From the NCBI GenBank assembly GCA_009829735.1, contig CM020620.1, positions 7,828,545 through 7,892,544 of the forward strand: 64,000 nt of DNA, in the 5' to 3' direction. Position numbers and translations under genes: made by a program. The notes beneath the pieces are model-generated. The model had not been told where the DNA came from, ran no database searches, and was given only the letters and a program-made list of their open reading frames with translations. Every line of letters starts with the position of its first letter. Positions within the stretch are counted from its first letter, which is position 1. Of the stretch, positions 1 through 11,219 are shown in pieces. This DNA is from Pyropia yezoensis (lineage: Eukaryota > Rhodophyta > Bangiophyceae > Bangiales > Bangiaceae).

Positions 1-430
1 GCGAGGGGGGCGGAGGTGTCGGCGGCGGTGGGGTGGGGAGGTGGTGGTGTTCAGGTGGTGGTGTTTGGATGGTGGTGCTTGGGTGGTGGTTTTTTGGTTG
101 GTGGTGCTGTGGTGGCGGTGGGGGTGGTGGTGGTGGCGTGGTGGGCGGGCGGTGTTGGCGACGGTCACTCACGTGGCGGGGTAGCTGGGGGGCTGCCCGG
201 CCGTGTGGGTGACCGCCGTTGTGGGTGGCGGGGTGGTGGTGGCGGGGTGGTGGTGGTCGGGTGGTGGCTGGCCGGGTGGTGGTGGTGGTGGGGTGGTGGT
301 GGTGGTGGGGTGGTGGGGGTGGGGTGGTGGTGGTGGTGGCGTGGTGGTGGCGACCGACGTGGCGGGGCACTTTGGAGGGATGCCCCGTCGCGAGCTGGTT
401 GGTGGGGTTTGTGGGGGGGGGGGGGTACGC
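1..430. repeat. GGT/GTG-rich simple sequence
   Basis: Almost pure G and T on the plus strand, built from irregular GGT, GTGG and GGGG runs, with a long G run near 415-425. All frames stay open on both strands because the tract lacks A, so the Gly/Val/Trp-rich and Pro/Thr/His-rich ORFs here are composition artefacts. It does not match a regular telomere repeat. Confidence 0.8.
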
Positions 431-1652
431 CGACAAGCGGCCGTCTTGTTCACCACCGCATTCTTGGTTGTCTTTTTGTTTTCTTGTGTTGTCTGCTTGC
501 GCGGCCGCCGCCATGACCCCTGCTTTGTCTATGGTCGTTTAATATTTTTTTGTACATAGTCAAGGGCGGCATGCGTTTGGGAGAGCCGGGAAACGGTGAG
601 TCCGTTTGTCACTTCATCGACCCCATGTTTACATCGTGTGTACAGTACGTCCACGTTCGTTGTTGTGGCTGAGCCGGCGGGGCCACCTCCCCTTCCCCGT
701 GAGCTCTCATTTCTCTTTTGTTCCGTCGAGGCGCACGCGCTGGTGGATCTTCGCAGAGTGGTCGCCGCGGAGGTGGCCGTGGCGGTGCGCCTGGCACAGG
801 CCGCATTGCATACCGCGGCTTCCGTCCCGCGGAAGGGGCGGATTGATCGAATTGTGTTCGTGCTGTGGCGCTCGCGTGGGGGGGGGGTGGGCCGGGGAGG
901 CGGGATGTTCCGCAGGCGGCGCTCCTCTGGGCTGTGCGGGCCGACCTGGACGTGGCGGCGGGGGTGTCGACGGCGGAATTCCGGGCGGCGGTCGCGACGC
1001 TCGTCGAGGAGGAGCGGGTGGTGGTGGTGGGGGGGGGGGGGCGCGTTGCGGCGGATCGCGACGGACGTGTGCTGGGGGGGGGGGGGGGGGGGGCGGCGGC
1101 AGTGGTGGGCGCAGTGGGGGGGGGACATTGGGGTACTGTTCTTTCTCTTCTGTGTTCCTGCTTGGTTGTCGGCGGCGCGGGTGCCCACGTCGCCGTCGCG
1201 ACGCGTGTGGCGGGTGCCCACCGCCGTCGCCGCCCGGTGCGTCCGCCAACGGCCCCCCCGCCCGCATCGCGGCAATCGCACCGCCGTCGCCGCCCGGTGG
1301 GTCCGCCCACGACACCCGCCCCCCTCCACGGCCGACGCCCTGGTGGCGACGCGTGGCGCTCACCACCGTCGCCACCAGCTGGGTCCCGCGGACCGCCGCA
1401 CCGGCCGCCATCGCCAACCCGGGACCATCGCACCCGCCGCCATCACCAACCCGGGACCGCCCCCGGCGACCGCCCCCACCACAGCCTCAACCAGTGGCGC
1501 GCGCGCCCCCGTCCCACCCCCCCGGGCATCCTCCTGCCCTCTCCCCCCCTTATGCACCTCATGCCCCCCCGCGATAACCGCGTCGCGCACCGCCGCGGCG
1601 GCGGTCGGCGGCAAGACGCCTCGCCCCCCCCCCCGCCGCGACGGTTGCCTCG

Positions 1653-1694
1653 CCGTCGCCGCCGTCGCTGTCGCCGTCGCTGTCGCCGTCGCTG
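1653..1694. repeat. CGTCGC/TGTCGC hexamer microsatellite
   Basis: Alternating CGTCGC and TGTCGC units in direct tandem, about seven hexamers, inside the GC-rich tract. Confidence 0.8.
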
Positions 1695-1980
1695 GCTGCA
1701 GCGGCGGCGGCTGCACGGCGCGCCGGCAGCGCAGTCGCGGGGACAGCGGGGGTGCGGCGGGGCGCGGTCGGCTCTCCCGGCCGGAGGCGCTGACGATGTA
1801 CTATCCGTCTGGCGGGTTAATCTGACCACGGCGGGTAATTCTGACCAGCCCGAGAATCGTAAGTTTCACAGTGTTTACGTAGGGACCCCCTACACCCCCC
1901 GCTTCTTGACGCCCCTGTTTCTTCCTTTCATCGCGTATAACAATGCACCAAAAAAGACGCTCACGGCGTACTCCTACCCC

Positions 1981-2046
1981 TACCAACTACACTTCCTCTC
2001 ATACTCCTAACCCTACCAACTACACTTCCTCTCATACTCCTTACCC
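1981..2046. repeat. 33-bp tandem duplication
   Basis: Two adjacent 33-bp copies (1981-2013 and 2014-2046), each starting TACCAACTACACTTCC and ending in a CCC triplet. They differ by about one base. The unit is pyrimidine-rich, unlike the GC tract around it, and is partly preceded by a third shortened unit. Confidence 0.85.
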
Positions 2047-2357
2047 ATTACCCGCCGGTCTTGATGTGGCCTACAAAACGAAGTAGTACAAGGTCATGTC
2101 CGTTCGTGAAGCGGAAAAAATGAGGAGGTGCAGGAGACACTCACGAGCACAGCCATACACTTTTTGTAATTAAAAATGAAGCGTCAGAGCCGCATCCCTG
2201 GGGGAGAAGAGAAGCGCTGGTCAGCATTGCCCGCCAGACGAGACGTCCCCACCGGCGCTGGCACCGCCCGCGCCGTCGCCGGCTCGCCGCGGCGGCCGCC
2301 TCCGCCGCACACGGCGAGCGCAGGCCGCGGACCGAGGCGGGGCGGGCGGCGGGCGTG

Positions 2358-2429
2358 CTGCCGCCGCCGCCGCCGCCGCCGCCGTCGCCGCCGCCGCCGC
2401 CGCCGCCGTCGCCGCCGCGGCCGCCGCCA
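2358..2429. repeat. CCG triplet repeat
   Basis: A run of CCG units with occasional GTC interruptions on the plus strand (CGG on the minus strand). It would encode poly-Pro, poly-Arg or poly-Ala depending on frame. Confidence 0.85.
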
Positions 2430-2697
2430 CTGCCACTGACGCCGGCCGGCCATCCCCACCCGCCGGCCGCCACGGCCGCCGCGCCTGCCTCGGCCGGCAG
2501 CCGCACCAACGACGGGCGTCGGCGCGGCGTCGGCACTGCCGACGGCGACGGCTCCGCGCCGCCGCCCGCGTCGCCAGCACGGCCGTCACAGGCGGGCGTG
2601 ACGGCGGCGGGGGCGGGTGGGCGGCCGCCCGTCCACGAGTGCGCGGCGGGGGAACCAGACAGCCGCAACGACAGGGGTCGGAGGCGGGCAGCGGGCG

Positions 2698-2762
2698 GCG
2701 TCGGCGTCGGCGTCGGCGTCGGCGACGGCGTCGGCGTCGGCGTCGGCAACGGCGACGGCGGT
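2698..2762. repeat. GGCGTC hexamer microsatellite
   Basis: About ten GGCGTC units, some changed to GGCGAC or GGCAAC, in direct tandem. Confidence 0.85.
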
Positions 2763-5660
2763 AGTGTCGGCAGCGGCGTTGGCATGGGCGACGCGTCCGC
2801 ATCCCGGCAGGGGCGGTCGCCGCGGCGGGCGGCGTCGGTGGGCGGGGAGGGTGGGGGGGTGGCGGGGAATGGGAGTCGCCCCCGCCGTGCCGTGGCTGGG
2901 TGGCCGGGCGCGCCGGCCCCGCGCGGGGCGGCGGCACGGACGTCGCGGCGGTGTGGCGGCGGCTGGGGGGGGGGGGCACCGTGGGCGGCGCGTAGCGGCT
3001 ACCGACGCGGCCGGCGGTGGCGATGGCGGCGGTGGCGGCGGTGATGACGGCGGCGGCCATTGCGTCGTCGATGGGCGGCGCAGCCACGGCTCGCCAGACG
3101 ACCCCGCGTCGCCCGCCGACGACCGCGGCCACCGCCACACAATGGCATGTGGCGCGGCGGCCGCCACCGCGCCACCTCCCGCGGCGGACGGCCGGCGGGA
3201 GGGCACGCCCACCGCCGCGGCGGCGCCGCCCGCGGCGTACCCCGCCCGGCCCGCCACCCCGCTGGCATCTCTGCGCCATATGCCGTGCCTGTGGTCTGCT
3301 GTGGACACCGTACACCCTCCCTTGCCCCGCCGCTGCCCCTTTCCCTATTCCCCTCCCCATTTCCCCCTCCCCATCGTCCCGGCCCCCTTTGTGTAGGCGC
3401 TGTGGCTCAATACGTCGGACGAGAGCGTGATTAGCAAGTGCCGGCTGACGTCCAAGGACTTGGTACGCTGCGGGCAAGCTGGGTTTTTCTGTCTTGCACG
3501 CGCCTGCGCAAGGGGGGGTGAGCGGGGGAGGGGGGATGGAGGGAGGGGAGGGCGGGGCGCCCCCCAGCGGAGGAGTCCCTTCCTCCCCCCTCCTGCCGGT
3601 GCTTGCCTTGTGTTGCGTCGAGCGCGAACGCGCTCTGCTGCGCTTTTTTCCCCGGTCTCCCTGCTCCCCCCTTTCTTCGGGTGACCCCGGCGACGCTGGC
3701 AACGTTTCGCCGCGGAGGGGTGGGTGCGTGCGTGTGCGTGGCCACTGGCACACGCCCAACTCACCCGTCCCCTTTCGCTGCTGCATCCGTGTGTTGTGCT
3801 TTTTTCTCTGCCCCCTGCCATCTCGGGCTGCTTGTGGGTGTGTGCGGCGCACGACCACCCTCAGCCTGGGACGTCCGCGTCATCGCACTGGGAGTTCAAG
3901 CGGCATATCCAGGACGCGGCGTAGCGGCCCGCGCCGGTCTGTGCGTCACCGTCCGCTGCCCCTTGCCCCCTCTCTTCCCCTCCCCCTGCTCGCCGCCTTC
4001 CCTCCCGACTGTGCTGTCGCTGGCCTCTCCTTGTTCGCCGTGCGCCCCCCCCTTGCTTGGCTGTGGCGTCCATTTGCTGCCCTCTTGCTCGCCCTCTACA
4101 GACCCTTCTTTGCCTCCTCAACCCCGCGTCCGTCCCCCCTTCCCTTCTCCCTCCACCAGCAGCTGATGGCGCTCTGTTGTGTGTACGACGACGACCAGAG
4201 AGAGCTTGCTTGCGTGCGCCTCCGCGCCGCGCGCCCCCCGTGCGCAGCGGCGGGCGCCGCGTCGAATGTGTATAGAGTTGTTGTTTAGGCGGCACCCCCG
4301 CCAGCGGCCGCGGGCGGTGGCGGGGTCAGTGGGAACGGGGGTGGCTCGTCCGCTTCCCCAACGGACGCCCGCGGACCACCGGGCGGCCGCCACGCCGCGC
4401 CGTCGGGTGCGCGGGCCATGCCGCCGTGCGGCGGGCACGGCCGTATCCCCCCGCCTTCCTCCCAAGCCCGCTGCCGCCCGCAACGGCCGGCAGCGTCCGC
4501 CGCGGTGGCCGGCGGATGGTGCCGCACTTGGGCGAGCCGCCCGGGCGGGTTGAATAAAGACGGGTCGCCACGGACCGCGCCACAGGTGTCTCGCACAGCT
4601 CCCCCTTTTGCCGCACTCCCCATGTGCTGTGCCCGCCTGCACCCGTCCACCGCCCTGGCCCTTCGCACTCCTCCACGCCCCGGGCCCTCCACTTCCGTCC
4701 GCTCCGCCTTCCAGCCGTTGTGCTGCCGTCCCCCTCGCTCTCGAGCCACCTGCCCCCCGCCCCCGTCCCCCGTCCCTGTGGGGGGAGCGGCCGCCGGTGC
4801 GGAGCGCCCGCCCGCCGCTGGCGCGCTCAGACGCGGCGGCCGCCGCGGCCCGCAAAAGCGCCGGCAGTTCCTCTCTCTTTTCTGCCCCCGCCGCCCCCAT
4901 GTCCGCTACAGCCATCAACAGCCCCTCCATTGGCCAACCGACGGGGCGGGGGCGGGGGCAGGGTGTAGTACGCGTGAGGAAGACCTGGTTGCGGAGGAGA
5001 CAACGGCCAAGGGGGATACCATTTCCGCGGCGGGCGGGGGGCTGGCGCCGGCTGCCTAGAGAAAGCGCCCTCCTATCATGGACGGCGGTGCACGCTGCGT
5101 CTCCGCCGAGTGGGTGCACCCCCGCTGCTGGGGTACAGGACGGTGGCGTCTCTGTAGGAACGTCGGCGCGCCAAAGTGGGGGGCGAAGCGCTGTCCTGAA
5201 AGGTCCCACACTCGGCCTGTTCCTTCTGTTGCTGCACAGTATGGCACCCCGCCCCGCCCCCCCCCCCCCACCCGCAAGCCCGACCGGGGCAGAGGCGGGG
5301 ACACGGCACCATCCGCCGCCACCCGCCGTCCCCCACACGCCGTAAGAGCGAGGACGAGCGCGCGTCCCCCCCCCCTCCCCCCCCCCCACCCGCCCCTCAC
5401 CCGTCGCGGGTGTGGCGGGCGCACAGGCGCCGCAGCCCTCACCCTGTCCCCTCCTCGCGCGCGCGGGCGCCGCCGCCGCCAGCGCGGCTGCCAGCGTCAG
5501 CGGCCGCGCCGAGCGCCGCCACGCGGCCGCCCCCGCCGCAACGCCCTCAGCGAGCGCCGCGGGCACTGCGAGAGTTGTGGCGAGGACCGCCAGGTTGCGG
5601 AGTGCCGCCCAGCCGCGGGCGGCGCCGGGCCGACCGGGTCGGGGGGTCGGCGCCGGCCCC

Positions 5661-5662
5661 AC

Positions 5663-5709
<47 letters not shown>
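5661..5709. repeat. CCG triplet repeat
   Basis: An uninterrupted CCG run of about 12 units preceded by imperfect units. On the minus strand it gives the poly-Ala of the spurious ORF 4118-5815. Confidence 0.85.
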
Positions 5710-6436
5710 ATCGGGACGCCGCCGTCACCGCCGCGAGGGGGGGGGGGGGGTCGACGCCAGCAAAGGCGGCGGCGGCGGGTACCCCCGCGTCGTCGGCGGC
5801 GGCGGCGGACGGCATGGGGCAGCTCGACGCTGCGGCCGCAAACGCAGATGCCCGGCCACCCCCTTCATGCCGGGTGCCGCCGCCGGGGACGCCCCCGACG
5901 GGTCGGCGGGGGCGGCGGCAGGGGTGGCGGCGGGCGCCTCGTCGCTACCCAAGGGGGCACCGCGCAGGCCGGCCGCAGAGTAGTTGCTCGCACATCCCCG
6001 GGTGGTGGGGGGGGGGAAGCCGACGCCGTGGCCGCCCGCGCCGTGCCGCCCATGTCCATCTTGGGGCGACGCCGTGCAACGTGACATGGCCGTGGGCGGG
6101 GGCGTGCCCTTAACTGTGGCCGCGGCCTTGATGGGCGTGGCGATGTCGGTACGCGTGACTACCGCTGCCGCCGCCGCCGCGCTTGGCGCGCCCGTTAGCA
6201 CAAGATTCTCGGGGAGCCTCTCGCTCACCCCCAGCCGAAAGAGCAACAGAACAGGCGCCCCCGCCATGAGCGAGACCGCCGACGCCCACCCCCACACCAC
6301 TATGGACGAGACGCTGCGGACGCAAGGCCACTGCCGGCGACGCAAGATACAGGTAAGATCGAGGGCGCAGAGGAAAATGGGGGTTCAGCCGCCGGGGCCG
6401 GCTCAGCGACTGCCGAGAAGCACACGTCGCACCCTT

Positions 6437-9400
6437 TCAATACGAGCACACCGTCCCACAATGTATCCACTCCATGGCCTTCAAGTAGTTGGCAAAGGTG
6501 GGACCCAGGGCAGACTCTACTTGCGTCCGAGAGAGCACGATGGACTGCTCCCAGCACATCTCCCGCGTAGCCTTGGACTCCGGCTCGGGCAGGTCAGAGA
6601 AGTCGGCGTGCTTGCGGTTGGCCGAGTTGACGTACACCATACGCCCCTTCCATGCGTCAAACACGTCCTTCCCCATCACGCTGGCCTTGGGAAATTGCGA
6701 CCAGTCCTTGGTAATATCCGACGGCGACAGCCGTGTAGATGCGTTAGCGCCCGAGTACTTGAGTTGCCGCACCACCATAATCCACTTGCCCACCAGCTCC
6801 AGGTCAGGTGCCGCCACGACCTTGTAGAAGACAATGGCGTCAGCGCCCGGTGTACCAGGAAGTAGCTGAAAGACGGCGTTGTCCCGGTCCTCGTCGATCT
6901 CGGCCGTCAAGATGGCCAGGAAGTTGCTGTAGCCGTGCACCGCGGAGCGGGCACTCGACGCGTCTACGCGGACGTCATGCAACAGAGACGACGATCCCAC
7001 ATGCACCGCCCCGACACTTGCAACGTACAGGTCGTGGATGGAGATGGCCTTGTACTCCTCGGGACGACGCGAGCGCGCAATGGACAGGATGATCTCGTGC
7101 CGCACGACAAAGTCCTCCCACAGACGCCACTGGATCGGGTTGTTCGCTGTGAAGACCTGCGCGGGTGAAGGCTTTGGTTCCAGCTTCAGCTCCGCGATCA
7201 GCACCTTGTGGAAGCGCGACGACGTCGCAAGGCGCATGAGCAGGAACAGCATAATGGGTGTGACGAGCGGCCGCAGAGTTTCGCCTGACGCCACTACGAG
7301 GCCGGCAGAGCGTACCTTGTCCCACGCAACCGCCGAGAAGGGCTTGCCCCAGGCATCAGCATCACGCTTGGGGAAGCACGTGCTACCCGCGTCCACCCGT
7401 TCCCCGAGGACTAGGCACGTCAGGAAGTCATCTTGGTCGTCCGGCAAAAGCCGCAGCCACAGGGACTTGGCCTCCGACAACAGGAGCTTGCTGGTCGTCG
7501 CGATGAGGATTGACTGGAGCGTGGCTGTGGCATCCTGGGCGCCCTTGGAGGATGACGTCACTTTGGACCTCCCCCACCGCACTCCGTTTGGCGCAGCGCG
7601 CTCCAGCACCATGGCCAGCTGCACGGCGGACCGCATGTGCCCCCCGGAACAGTAGCTCAGCCCCGCAGCCGTCGCTTTGACCGCCCGGTTGATGGCCTTG
7701 ATCCACTCGCGCAGGTTCTCCTTGTCCTCCTGCACCGCCCTGCGCGCCGTGATGAAGCAACCGACCATCTTGGTGGCCGCCGGTCCTGGGACTGACAAGT
7801 AGCGGTTGGACAGGGCAAGTATGACCAAGGAGTGCACGAAGAGAGGGATGAATGCAACGGGTGGTAGAAAGAGATCCCCCGCGGGCTCGACGCGCCTCCC
7901 AGACAATGTCGAGCACCGGTTCGCCACAGTGGACGAAATGTAGGAGCAGATGACGTTCCCGCCTGCGGCCTGGGTGACGGCGCATGCAGCAGAGAGCAGA
8001 AGCGTTGTCGGAGAGTGCAGAGCGTCCTCCGCCTCGGCATTCTTGTTAACGCTCTCCTCCTCGGCCTTCTCTTGAGCGCCCTCCGCCGCCGCCTTCGCCA
8101 TCGCATTCGCCCTCGCCTCTTGCTTGGCGCGCTGCCGGTTACGGACGTGCTCGATCAGTCGGTCGGCGCTCGAGTTGCCGCTATCGTCCGCCTTGCCCAC
8201 CTCGTCCACTAGCAGCACAGGCACCGCTGGAGACATGTCGGGACAGCGGCCACTCGATAGCACCTCCACGGTTTCCCGCTCAAGGCCCTCACACGTTAGG
8301 AGCTTGGCACGCAGCATGTAGCAGACCGCCGCGACAAACAGACGGAAGTGCTTTGCAACACCCTTATTGACGAGGTCAGCCCGGTGCATGAACACAATGC
8401 GCAGGTGCGTCAGGACCTGGATGGGGAAACCGTACGTGGTCACAATGTCGGCGTCGGTCTCATGCAAGGTCCAATGGTTGTTGAACGGCAAGCCGAAGGG
8501 AGACCGCGTGCGAGCAAAAGCCGCCTCGTCCTCATAGCCCTTGCGGTTGATGAATGCCCGGCGGATCAATGTCGCAACCCGCTCCAGCACAAACGTCTTG
8601 CCGCTGCCGACAGACGCCGTGAGCCCCACCATCGGGAAGCGAACGTCGATAGACGACTGGTCCTTGTCGGCGCCCTTGGTAGCCATCTCAGCGCCACCCA
8701 AGACCGCCTCGAGCGGTGTCCGCTTGATGGGAGATGGGTCAGCCACGTTCTTGAGATGGGAGATGACGTCCCTGACCACCTCGCCATTGTCGATGATCAC
8801 GTTTGGCCGTCCAGGGTGCGTGGCAAAGGTGCTCGTCCACACTGGGGCTCGCGTCGACCTCATGGGGCCAACAGCTCCAACGAGCGCGGAGAAGGAAGCG
8901 CATGCCAGACATGCGTCAACCAGGTGAGGAGGGAGCCCTACCTGCTTCAGCTCCTTCGATGTCGACGGGTCCACCGGCCGCTTGGGGCGCGACGTCGACG
9001 CGTGCACCGGCCGCTTTCGGCGCGACGTCGACGCGCCCACCAGCCGCTTGGGGCCGCCCTGGCGCGACGTCGACGCGCCCACCAGCCGCTTGGGGCCGCC
9101 CTGGCCGCGTTGACCAGACCCGGCCCCGAGAGAGCCCTTCCTGGCACACGTCGGCACAGCCTGACCACCACAAGTGGACGCACCAACCTCCGTTCTGCTG
9201 CCAGCACCAGCGCCAACGACTCCGTGACGCAGCGTTACTCGGCCGCGGTGAAGCAAAAGGCTTCGCCCCAACGGAATGCCGCAAAAAGCCAAGAGCGGGG
9301 CCGACTGCACGACAGCGCGGGGCCGTCCAGCCGACAAGGCACGCGCCACGCTGCCGGGTGAAGATGATAAATTGGCTTCAGGGGCCCTCGAGGTCGGCAG

Positions 9401-9574
9401 GAAGGCAGCCATGCTGTCGCCGGCGGTGGCAGCCGCTACGGCGGCCTGCACGTGCCGGCTGGATCCAAAGGGGTAGCTCGGCCTCGGGCGTTCGAAGGGG
9501 GGGCTTCTCCAGAGGGGGTGCACGTGCGGGCGGCCACGCCTAACTGTAGTTAAGGCTGTTCTGGGTTTGCGCAT
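6437..9574 (-). CDS. P-loop NTPase with C-terminal PD-(D/E)XK-like nuclease region (Crinkler/RHS-like)
   Basis: Long single ORF of 1045 codons from the ATG at 9574. The frame stays open to 9682 without another ATG. Seen: a Walker A motif GLTASVGSGKT at about residues 317-327, a Walker B motif PVLLVDEVGK at about 452-461, then an alpha-helical charged linker. Near residues 900-942 is a segment reading LLPGTPGADAIVFYK, followed about 18 residues later by a hydrophobic strand ending in RQLK. That spacing recalls the D...(E/Q)xK core of restriction-endonuclease-fold nucleases. A P-loop NTPase followed by such a nuclease is the described layout of Crinkler and RHS (retrotransposon hot spot) type effectors. 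The family assignment is an inference from motif order, with no search done. The first 240 residues are low-complexity, with tandem repeats, so the true start may be a later ATG (9412 or 8863). It sits beside a pogo transposon. Confidence 0.6.
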   Translation of the reverse strand: MRKPRTALTTVRRGRPHVHPLWRSPPFERPRPSYPFGSSRHVQAAVAAATAGDSMAAFLPTSRAPEANLSSSPGSVARALSAGRPRAVVQSAPLLAFCGIPLGRSLLLHRGRVTLRHGVVGAGAGSRTEVGASTCGGQAVPTCARKGSLGAGSGQRGQGGPKRLVGASTSRQGGPKRLVGASTSRRKRPVHASTSRPKRPVDPSTSKELKQVGLPPHLVDACLACASFSALVGAVGPMRSTRAPVWTSTFATHPGRPNVIIDNGEVVRDVISHLKNVADPSPIKRTPLEAVLGGAEMATKGADKDQSSIDVRFPMVGLTASVGSGKTFVLERVATLIRRAFINRKGYEDEAAFARTRSPFGLPFNNHWTLHETDADIVTTYGFPIQVLTHLRIVFMHRADLVNKGVAKHFRLFVAAVCYMLRAKLLTCEGLERETVEVLSSGRCPDMSPAVPVLLVDEVGKADDSGNSSADRLIEHVRNRQRAKQEARANAMAKAAAEGAQEKAEEESVNKNAEAEDALHSPTTLLLSAACAVTQAAGGNVICSYISSTVANRCSTLSGRRVEPAGDLFLPPVAFIPLFVHSLVILALSNRYLSVPGPAATKMVGCFITARRAVQEDKENLREWIKAINRAVKATAAGLSYCSGGHMRSAVQLAMVLERAAPNGVRWGRSKVTSSSKGAQDATATLQSILIATTSKLLLSEAKSLWLRLLPDDQDDFLTCLVLGERVDAGSTCFPKRDADAWGKPFSAVAWDKVRSAGLVVASGETLRPLVTPIMLFLLMRLATSSRFHKVLIAELKLEPKPSPAQVFTANNPIQWRLWEDFVVRHEIILSIARSRRPEEYKAISIHDLYVASVGAVHVGSSSLLHDVRVDASSARSAVHGYSNFLAILTAEIDEDRDNAVFQLLPGTPGADAIVFYKVVAAPDLELVGKWIMVVRQLKYSGANASTRLSPSDITKDWSQFPKASVMGKDVFDAWKGRMVYVNSANRKHADFSDLPEPESKATREMCWEQSIVLSRTQVESALGPTFANYLKAMEWIHCGTVCSY
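8956..9100 (-). repeat. Tandem repeat inside the NTPase ORF
   Basis: Four imperfect copies of a roughly 36-42 bp unit, encoding (K)RLVGASTSR-type peptides (KRLVGASTS, KRLVGASTS, KRPVHASTS, KRPVDPSTS). It lies in the basic N-terminal region upstream of the NTPase domain. Confidence 0.8.
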
Positions 9575-9638
9575 TACATGAGGCGGCTGAAAAGTTCTTG
9601 TACAACGTGCTAAAATATGGGTGGTCCAGAGGGAAGAC

Positions 9639-9728
9639 CCTCTCTCACAGAGGCCGCAACGACGAATTTGGACGCGTCCCAATTTTTTCCGTCACTGCCT
9701 CTGTGAAAGAGGGACGCGTCCCAATTTT
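9639..9728. repeat. Inverted and direct repeats between the NTPase gene and the pogo element
   Basis: CTCTCTCACAGAGGC is mirrored about 50 bp later by GCCTCTGTGAAAGAG. The 17-mer GGACGCGTCCCAATTTT occurs twice (9670-9686 and 9712-9728) and contains the palindrome GGACGCGTCC. It could be a small promoter-like or MITE-like element; the function is unknown. Confidence 0.6.
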
Positions 9729-9798
9729 CTTTCAAGGCCTCTGAGGAGTGGGACGCCGCCCGTGAGGAGTGCGGGGGGGGGGGGGCGGGGCGAGGGTA

Positions 9799-9824
9799 TC
9801 AACGCTGTTCGAATGCTGGAACAC
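9799..9824 (+). repeat. pogo element terminal inverted repeat, left
   Basis: 26 bp starting TCAACGCTG and ending GCTGGAACAC. It matches the reverse complement of 13519-13544 at 25 of 26 positions and is preceded by TA. Confidence 0.9.
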
Positions 9825-10619
9825 TTTTTAATGTTTTTATTACGTACGAATACAGCAGCTTGTCCCCGACTGTGCGGCGAGGCATGAAGAAAATGCTCGT
9901 GAGCTGCGCTACAACATCACTGCGGCAACCTCTATCTTTTTCTTGCGCCTTCACCCATGGCGTCCACATGGAAGTCGTCCCCCAGGTGGTGGTCCTCGAG
10001 GATATAAACGCTCGAAGTCTGGAACACTAAACTACCGAAACAAGTCTGTAACTACAACCGGATCTCAAGCTGAGCAGGAGATGCGCCGGCCCGCCGCTTG
10101 TGCCCGACCCACCCCAGCCAACCAGCGCGTGCGCTCACGTGCGCGTGCCCCCACCTCCTGGCCCCGATTCAACTGTCAAGGCCCCTTCCCGCACGCACAC
10201 CCCCCACGCGCCACCCTCCCTTTCCTCTTTCCCACGCCCCCTTCTCTCAAGCTCCCCCCTCCCATGCCACCCTGAAGGCGCCCCTGCCGTGCAACCGCCC
10301 TCCCGCGTTCCCCCACCCGACGCGACACCCGACACTGCGCCCTTCTGTGCCCCCCCCCGAGCTCTTCCCCCCCGCGTCACCCCCGCATCCTCGCCGCCAT
10401 CCGGAGCACCATTTCTCCGCTGCCCCCTATCGCCCTCTCCACCAGCCGCCGCCCGCGCGCCATCCCACTCTGGCACTCCCTCCCAACGCGAGTCTTCTTC
10501 CCGCTGACTACATCCTGCCGCATCCACTCGCCTCTCGCTCCCCGACCCCGCTGCTCCCCCCCCGCCCGCTGTTCGCCCGCTCGCCAGGGCTGGAAGCCCG
10601 CTCCTCTCCCTGCACTCTC

Positions 10620-10830
10620 ACAGGCCATCGCTACACAAGAGACGGACGCTGCGCGCGAACCGCTTCGCAAGGCTGGACATGTGCCCGTCCCCCCGCCCTC
10701 TTCCCGGCCATGGCTGCACGAGAGACGGACGCTGCGCACCCCCCGCTTGCGAGGGCTGGACGCCCACGTTTTTCCCGACCTCCCCCTCTGGCGATGGCTT
10801 CAGAACGGACCGACGTCGGCTGGGCCCTGC
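10620..10830. repeat. Imperfect ~86-bp tandem repeat inside the pogo element
   Basis: Two and a half copies of a unit containing GAGACGGACGCTGC and GGGCTGGACG (starts near 10622, 10707 and 10793). The surrounding 10.1-11.1 kb is C-rich and gives long Pro-rich ORFs that I do not accept as genes. Confidence 0.7.
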
Positions 10831-11219
10831 CGCTTCCCGTCTCCCTCCCTTCATGCCAGCTGCGTGGTACACCTAAGAGCGGGGATAGGAGGGGTATATC
10901 TGAGAGTGGGGACAGGAGCCTTGCACCGCTTGGGCCCCACGGAGGCAGGCGTTGACCGCGGGGGGAAATGCCCTCGTGCACGCTTATTTTTTTTCCCCGC
11001 CCTATCCATGCTTATGACGTTCTCTCCCTGCACCCTTAGGCGTCCAGTGAACAGGGCCGTCACCTGTCACGTTGCAGCTCCCCCCGCGCGGAAGATGGCC
11101 AAGACACCCTCAGAAGCCTTCTGCTCTCTGCGTCGGACCATGTGACAAAAAAAAAAAGTTAAAAATATAAGGGAAAGTGCCCTCACGCATACAGAAATTA
11201 GAGCACAACGTGTAGCCGG

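Larger units (their letters stand above)
431..6436. other. GC-rich low-complexity DNA, no supported gene
   Basis: About 6 kb of very GC-rich DNA with homopolymer G and C runs (for example near 1079-1092, 5258-5270 and 5368-5392) and triplet or hexamer repeats. Long ORFs occur on both strands at once (2221-3858 minus, 4118-5815 minus, 865-2010 plus), all dominated by Ala, Gly, Pro and Arg. Overlapping opposite-strand ORFs of this kind are expected from composition. I see no conserved domain. The most protein-like stretch is a short minus-strand segment near 6170-6270 with a hydrophobic start, but it cannot be assigned. An exon inside this tract cannot be excluded. Confidence 0.6.

Noticed and set aside
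16..6345. Many long ORFs on both strands
   Set aside because: They are made of Gly/Ala/Pro/Arg runs, overlap each other on opposite strands, and come from simple repeats. Stop codons are rare because A and T are rare.
9575..9682. Upstream extension of the NTPase ORF
   Set aside because: It begins with TTG and holds the repeat block at 9639-9728, so it is more likely 5' flank.
10098..10955. 285-residue Pro-rich plus ORF inside the pogo element
   Set aside because: It comes from a C-rich tandem repeat with no start context or domain, and is opposite to the transposase.
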